Shown here piece after piece: positions 58,398 through 64,000 of a stretch of DNA of 64,000 nucleotides. The notes under the pieces are model-generated. The model searched no databases. It saw nothing but the letters and a program-made list of their open reading frames with translations, and was not told the origin of the DNA. Each line of letters opens with the position of its first letter. Within the stretch, counting starts at the first letter, position 1. Made by a program: the position numbers and the translations under genes. Source of the stretch: Streptococcus infantis SK970 (GTDB lineage: Bacteria; Bacillota; Bacilli; Lactobacillales; Streptococcaceae); contig AFUT01000001.1 of NCBI GenBank assembly GCA_000223255.2, positions 372,001 through 436,000 on the forward strand, written 5' to 3'.

Positions 58398-58518
58398 AGT
58401 CCAGAGAGACTCACAAGGTGTCAGAGAAAAGAAGCTACAATGGAAACAAGTAAGCGAGTGCTTATTTGCTACTTTTGTGTAAATATCTTAACTGAAACCT
58501 TGCAATAGCAAGGTTTTT
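58398..58518 (+). promoter_or_regulatory. PyrR-dependent attenuator of pyrK-pyrD
   Basis: The PyrR-binding loop AGTCCAGAGAGACT followed by CACAAGGTG lies at 58398-58420. A downstream hairpin AAACCTTGC / GCAAGGTTT with T run is at 58495-58518. UMP-bound PyrR stabilises the anti-antiterminator and lets the terminator form, so pyrimidine excess switches the operon off. The pyrR gene is elsewhere. Confidence 0.92.
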
Positions 58519-58556
58519 CTTTATCTGATCCCCTTAAAATTTAAGGAGGAAAAGTT

Positions 58557-60303
<1,747 letters not shown>

Positions 60304-60343
60304 TCTTTTTAAATTCGTAATGTTTTGAATGCCTTCTTCTTTT

Positions 60344-60352
60344 TGGTATAAT
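60344..60352 (+). promoter_or_regulatory. Extended -10 promoter of ribF, six bases before its ATG
   Basis: TGGTATAAT, six bases, ATG 60359. Leaderless arrangement. Confidence 0.65.
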
Positions 60353-60358
60353 ATGACT

Positions 60359-61270
60359 ATGATTGTAACAATACCTATTAAAACTGAAAAAGACATTGCA
60401 ACACCAGGCCCAACAGTCCTTGTATTAGGATATTTTGATGGGATTCACCTTGGTCATCAAAAATTATTTAGCATTGCTGGTGAAATTGCTGCAAAGAAGA
60501 GATTAAGCGTTGCTTTAATTACTTTTCATGAATCTCCGAAGTTAACCTTAAAAGCCTATACGCCAGAAAATTTGCTTCATATCCTAAATGCTGACGAGCG
60601 TGAACGCAAATTTAAACGAGCTGGAGTTGAAAATCTCTATCTGATGGATTTCTCAAGTCGTATAGCTAATATGACAGCGCAAGAGTTCGTAGATTGCTTT
60701 GTCAAGGAAGTTAAAGCAGATACCATTGTAGTTGGATTTGACTATAGCTTAGGTTCAGATCGAAAATCTGCAGAGGACTTAAAAGAAATCTTCGATGGAG
60801 AAGTAGTCGTAGTACCACCTGTAGAAGATGAAAAAGGCAAGATTAGCTCTACTCGCATTCGACAAGCTATCCTAGGAGGGAATGTGAAAGAAGCAGGTCA
60901 ATTGCTTGGTAGCCCCCTTCCAACAAGAGGAATAGTCGTACATGGCAATGCTCGTGGCCGAACAATTGGATATCCTACTGCAAATCTCGTGCTTTTGGAC
61001 CGCACTTATATGCCAGCAGATGGTGTCTATACTGTTGATATCGAAATCAAGAGAAAACTCTATCGAGGAATGGCCAGTGTTGGAAAGAACGTGACCTTTG
61101 ATGGAGAAGATGAGCGTTTTGAAGTGAATATCTTTGATTTTGATGAGGATATTTATGGCGAAACAGTAACCGTCTATTGGTTAGATCGTATCCGTGATAT
61201 GGTGAAATTTGAGTCAGTCGAAGAATTGGTTCATCAACTCGAGGATGACGAAAAAATTGCTAGAAAATAA
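60359..61270 (+). CDS. ribF: Bifunctional riboflavin kinase / FAD synthetase RibF
   Basis: 303 residues. FAD-synthetase domain with GYFDGIHLGHQKL and SSTRIRQAI; flavokinase domain with TRGIVVHGNARGRTIGYPTANL. Produces FMN and FAD. I start at ATG 60359 (MIVTIPIKTEKD): the in-frame ATG at 60353 directly abuts the -10 and cannot be transcribed from it, and no Shine-Dalgarno is seen. Intact. Confidence 0.93.
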   Translation: MIVTIPIKTEKDIATPGPTVLVLGYFDGIHLGHQKLFSIAGEIAAKKRLSVALITFHESPKLTLKAYTPENLLHILNADERERKFKRAGVENLYLMDFSSRIANMTAQEFVDCFVKEVKADTIVVGFDYSLGSDRKSAEDLKEIFDGEVVVVPPVEDEKGKISSTRIRQAILGGNVKEAGQLLGSPLPTRGIVVHGNARGRTIGYPTANLVLLDRTYMPADGVYTVDIEIKRKLYRGMASVGKNVTFDGEDERFEVNIFDFDEDIYGETVTVYWLDRIRDMVKFESVEELVHQLEDDEKIARK

Positions 61271-61274
61271 AGAT

Positions 61275-61310
61275 TTTAGAAGTTTGGGATTTATCTCAAG
61301 CTTTTTCTAT
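61275..61310 (+). terminator. Terminator after ribF
   Basis: AAGTTTGGGA / TCTCAAGCTT hairpin (with G-U pairs) and TTTTT. Confidence 0.65.
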
Positions 61311-61374
61311 TTCTTTAAGACTCAATAGAACTACTCTGAAATTTCTGGAAAAGATTGATAAAAACTCTCTATTT

Positions 61375-61383
61375 TGATATAAT
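61375..61383 (+). promoter_or_regulatory. Extended -10 promoter of the 61411 gene
   Basis: TGATATAAT, 27 bases before the ATG. Confidence 0.55.
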
Positions 61384-61410
61384 TTAATCATCAAACTAAA
61401 GGAGACGATT

Positions 61411-62376
61411 ATGTTTAAGGAAAAACGAAATAAAGGTTTTGTTTCTGGCCTTGTCCTTTCAATTCTATTTTTTGTCGCTGCTGGTGTAACGGGCTTTATG
61501 TGGAATCTTCATCAACATCCAACGAATCCATTTGGAGAGGATACTCGTTCAGGTAAAGAAGCCACGATGACTATCTATGATATGTATCCAGAAGTTGTAG
61601 GGGATGTAGACGCTGGAAGTGTCATTTACCTTGTCCAATATAGCAAGGAAGGGGACGGTCAGTTTGCTGTTGTTGAGGCTAAAGAAAATGATGAATCCAT
61701 TAAGAAACTCATTGAACAGGCTAAAGCAGGTACTCTAGAAGAGAATCCAGTAACCCTCATTGGCACTCAGTTGCAACCCCTTAGTACAAATGTTAATAAA
61801 TCACGTAATAATAGAATCGTAGATTTATCTGGGTTTATTGATTCTATTCTGGATCATAATTCTACTGTCTACCATAACATGAATACTAGTATCTACCTTA
61901 GTCTAACTGAACATTCACGTGAAGGTTTGTATTATATCATTGCAATTGCTATTTTTGGTGGAGTAGGAGTGTTTACACTTGTAACAGCCTTCCTACTACG
62001 TAGAAAATCAATTGCTTCTTATGAAGAACTTTATCAAACCTACCCTGAGTTACAAGGAAATCTTGAAGTAATTGCAGAACAAGCAGATTTTTACGATCAG
62101 GATTTAAAGGTTATTCTTTATAAAAACCACCTTATTACCTATTTCAAAGGAACTCAAGCAATCAATCTAAATAATGTTCAACAGCTCTATCTGGTCTCAA
62201 CAACATACCAACGTAATCTCATCAGAAATAAAATTTATCAATTGTGCTATATTATCAAGGATGACAAAAAGAAACATTACTTAACTATTAAAACTACTAA
62301 GACAGTTCAAGAACAATTGGATGAACTCTGGGATCTTATCATGGAGAAATTCCCAGATATTCATATCGGAGTTTAA
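61411..62376 (+). CDS. Hypothetical two-helix membrane protein
   Basis: 321 residues. An N-terminal helix (about 11-30, SGLVLSILFFVAAGVTGFMW), an extracellular domain of about 140 residues, a second helix (about 174-195, YYIIAIAIFGGVGVFTLVTAF) and a cytoplasmic domain of about 120 residues with beta pattern (LKVILYKNHLITYFKGTQAI). I do not recognise the family. AAAGGAG precedes ATG 61411. Own promoter and terminator, so it is a single-gene unit. Confidence 0.75.
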   Translation: MFKEKRNKGFVSGLVLSILFFVAAGVTGFMWNLHQHPTNPFGEDTRSGKEATMTIYDMYPEVVGDVDAGSVIYLVQYSKEGDGQFAVVEAKENDESIKKLIEQAKAGTLEENPVTLIGTQLQPLSTNVNKSRNNRIVDLSGFIDSILDHNSTVYHNMNTSIYLSLTEHSREGLYYIIAIAIFGGVGVFTLVTAFLLRRKSIASYEELYQTYPELQGNLEVIAEQADFYDQDLKVILYKNHLITYFKGTQAINLNNVQQLYLVSTTYQRNLIRNKIYQLCYIIKDDKKKHYLTIKTTKTVQEQLDELWDLIMEKFPDIHIGV

Positions 62377-62380
62377 AACC

Positions 62381-62408
62381 AAGCATCGATTATCGATGCT
62401 TTTTTAGA
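62381..62408 (+). terminator. Terminator after the 61411 gene
   Basis: AAGCATCGA / TCGATGCTT with loop TTA and a T run. Confidence 0.88.
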
Positions 62409-62433
62409 AAAAAGAAAAAATGAGATTTATCAG

Positions 62434-62462
62434 TTGACATCTTAAATTTTAAGGTGTAGAAT
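62434..62462 (+). promoter_or_regulatory. Promoter of adcAII-pht
   Basis: TTGACA, 17 bases, TAGAAT; predicted start near 62469, inside the AdcR boxes. Confidence 0.8.
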
Positions 62463-62463
62463 G

Positions 62464-62487
62464 TTTACTAGTTAATTAAACGGTTAA
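62464..62487. promoter_or_regulatory. Two abutting AdcR (zinc repressor) boxes
   Basis: TTTACTAGTTAA (62464-62475) and TTAAACGGTTAA (62476-62487) each match the AdcR consensus TTAACYRGTTAA at 11 of 12 positions and touch end to end. They cover the predicted transcription start. A weaker third copy overlaps at 62486-62497. Confidence 0.75.
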
Positions 62488-62507
62488 ACACTAGTTAAGG
62501 AGTTGTG

Positions 62508-63437
62508 ATGAAAAAAAGAAGAGTCCTGTGGCTTGTAATTGCCTTGTTTGCTTTTTTCTTAGGAGCTTGTGGACAAAAATCTAGTCAAGATAATAGCAGT
62601 GAAGCTAAGGGGATGAAGATTGTGACAAGTTTTTACCCTGTCTATGCCATGGTCAAAGAAATTTCTGGCGATTTGAATGATGTTCGGATGATTCAGTCGA
62701 GTTCCGGTATTCATTCCTACGAACCATCTGCAAATGATATTGCAGCCATCTATGATTCCGATGTTTTTGTTTATCATTCTCATACCTTAGAGTCATGGGC
62801 GGGAAGTTTGGATCCAAGCCTACAAAAGTCCAAGGTAAAGGTTTTAGAAGCATCTGAAGGAATGTCCTTGGAGCGCGTGCCTGGATTAGAAGATATGCAG
62901 GCTGGAGAAGGGATTGATGAAAAGACCTTGTACGATCCTCACACTTGGTTAGATCCTGAAAAGGTTGCAGAAGAAGCACAGATAATTGCTGATAAGTTAT
63001 CCGAACTGGACAGTGCCAACAAGGATACCTATCAGAAAAATGCACAGAACTTTAGTGCTAAAGCTCATGATTTGACAAAGAAATACCAACCCATCTTTGA
63101 AAAAGCTAATCAAAAGACATTTGTGACCCAACACACAGCCTTTTCATATTTAGCAAAACGATTTGGACTAAATCAGCTTGGTATTGCAGGAATATCTCCT
63201 GATCAAGAACCAAGTCCAAGACAATTGACTGAAATCCAGGAATTTGTAAAGACTTATAAGGTCAAAACCATCTTTACAGAGAGTAATGCTTCATCAAAGG
63301 TAGCTGATACCCTTGTCAAATCAACAGGTGTGACTCTTAAAACGCTAAACCCTTTAGAGGCTGACCCACAAAATGACAAGTCTTACTTGGAAAATTTAGA
63401 AGAAAATTTGGCAATTTTAGCTCAAGAATTGAAATGA
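62508..63437 (+). CDS. adcAII: Zinc-binding lipoprotein AdcAII
   Basis: 309 residues, ZnuA/TroA cluster A-I fold. Signal peptide with lipobox LGAC. Zinc ligands: His in SSGIHSYEPS and in YDPHTWLDPEKVAEE, His in VTQHTAFSYLAKRFG and Glu/Asp near the end. It lacks the His-rich extra domain of AdcA. It captures zinc for the AdcBC importer (elsewhere) together with Pht proteins. ATG 62508 after AAGGAG; the GTG at 62505 is too close to the site. Eight bases before pht. Confidence 0.94.
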   Translation: MKKRRVLWLVIALFAFFLGACGQKSSQDNSSEAKGMKIVTSFYPVYAMVKEISGDLNDVRMIQSSSGIHSYEPSANDIAAIYDSDVFVYHSHTLESWAGSLDPSLQKSKVKVLEASEGMSLERVPGLEDMQAGEGIDEKTLYDPHTWLDPEKVAEEAQIIADKLSELDSANKDTYQKNAQNFSAKAHDLTKKYQPIFEKANQKTFVTQHTAFSYLAKRFGLNQLGIAGISPDQEPSPRQLTEIQEFVKTYKVKTIFTESNASSKVADTLVKSTGVTLKTLNPLEADPQNDKSYLENLEENLAILAQELK

Positions 63438-63444
63438 GGAGATT

Positions 63445-64000
63445 ATGAAGATTAATAAAAAATATTTAGCAGGATCTGCAGTGGTTCTTGCCTTAAGTGT
63501 CTGCGCTTACGTTTTAAATCAACATCAAGCGCCTGAGAAAAAAGATGACAACCGTGTATCCTATGTTGATGGGAAAGAGTCGGATGCTAAAAAGAATGAA
63601 ACTCTGACACCTGATCAAGTCAACCAAAAAGAAGGAATAGAAGCTGAACAGATTGTTACTAAGATTACAGATCAAGGCTATGTGACTTCTCACGGTGACC
63701 ATTTCCATTTCTACAATGGTAAGGTGCCTTTTGATGCCATCTTTAGTGAAGAATTGGTCATGAAGGATCCAAACTATAAACTAAGTGATGGAGATATTGT
63801 CAATGAGATTAAAGGTGGCTATATCATCAAGGTGGATGGCAAATATTATGTCTATCTTAAAGATGCTAGTCACACAGATAATATTCGTACCAAAGACCAA
63901 ATCGAGAAACAAAAACAAGAACACACATCAGATAGTAGTAGTACAAGTAATGAAGTTATTGTTGCACGAGCACAAGGTCGATATACAACTGACGACGGTT
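63445..64000 (+). CDS. pht: Pneumococcal histidine triad (Pht) family protein, partial
   Basis: The first 185 residues are present; the rest runs past the window. Signal-anchor MKINKKYLAGSAVVLALSVC, as in Pht proteins, then GYVTSHGDHFHFYNGKVPFDA, the first HxxHxH zinc-binding triad, and a Ser/Thr-rich spacer before the next repeat. Pht proteins sit on the surface, store zinc and bind complement factors. AGGAG before ATG 63445 and the adcAII neighbour make the AdcR-controlled pair typical of the mitis group. Confidence 0.92.
   Translation, partial: MKINKKYLAGSAVVLALSVCAYVLNQHQAPEKKDDNRVSYVDGKESDAKKNETLTPDQVNQKEGIEAEQIVTKITDQGYVTSHGDHFHFYNGKVPFDAIFSEELVMKDPNYKLSDGDIVNEIKGGYIIKVDGKYYVYLKDASHTDNIRTKDQIEKQKQEHTSDSSSTSNEVIVARAQGRYTTDDG

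Overview
The window looks like the chromosome of a mitis-group Streptococcus (S. mitis / S. oralis / S. pneumoniae relatives). It is low in GC. The proteins read almost residue for residue like pneumococcal ones (PavA, PmrA, CoiA, CpoA, RocS, TarIJ-LicABC, AdcAII, Pht), promoters are mostly extended -10 (TGNTATAAT), and a CIN box, a preQ1-II riboswitch and a PyrR attenuator are present. No prophage, insertion sequence, CRISPR array, rRNA or BOX/RUP-type repeat was recognised. There is one tRNA, tRNA-Arg(CCG).

Layout. 1-9.2 kb: pavA (minus strand, cut by the window edge) divergent from ybeY-dgkA-era-mutM-coaE-pmrA-rpmG-secG, then rnr-smpB. 9.2-16 kb: tehB, a Card1-like CARF-nuclease gene without any CRISPR system beside it, coiA with its late-competence promoter, pepF, an O-methyltransferase and the foldase prsA. 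16-24 kb: ftsW, ppc, a Trp T-box upstream of trpXYZ, and a small unknown gene. 24-32 kb: dnaG-rpoD, a MIP18-type gene, the glycolipid synthases cpoA and its partner, pspC-like, a DUF4044 gene, obg and a small conserved gene. 32-43 kb: pepX (minus), mutY, vicRKX, a thioredoxin-like gene and pgm (minus), an ABC-F ATPase, tRNA-Arg and mscL (minus). 43-50 kb: a gtrA-like gene (minus) divergent from queT with its preQ1-II riboswitch, then an accessory-looking stretch (small membrane protein, SUKH-like protein, formate/nitrite channel, DUF2130 protein, AT-rich HNH gene, SdpI-family protein), then truB. 50-58 kb: rocS, an exonuclease, a membrane glycerophosphodiesterase, ybaB/ebfC (minus), and tarI-tarJ-licA-licB-licC for choline-decorated teichoic acid. 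58-64 kb: PyrR-attenuated pyrK-pyrD, ribF, an unknown membrane protein, then zinc-regulated adcAII-pht (pht cut by the window edge).

The most striking window-wide signal is about twenty one-base deletions, mostly in homopolymers, that break reading frames. Several fall in genes expected to be essential (dnaG, coaE, vicR) and no insertion was seen. The simplest reading is systematic sequencing or assembly error. I therefore annotate these loci as single genes with frameshifts, not as true pseudogenes. The strongest biological candidates are the orphan Card1-like nuclease with a CcpA-type cre site at its promoter, a recurring leaderless-promoter architecture (TGNTATAMT, six bases, ATG), a CiaR-type repeat before the lic operon, abutting AdcR boxes before adcAII, and a promoter framed by an inverted repeat before dnaG-rpoD.
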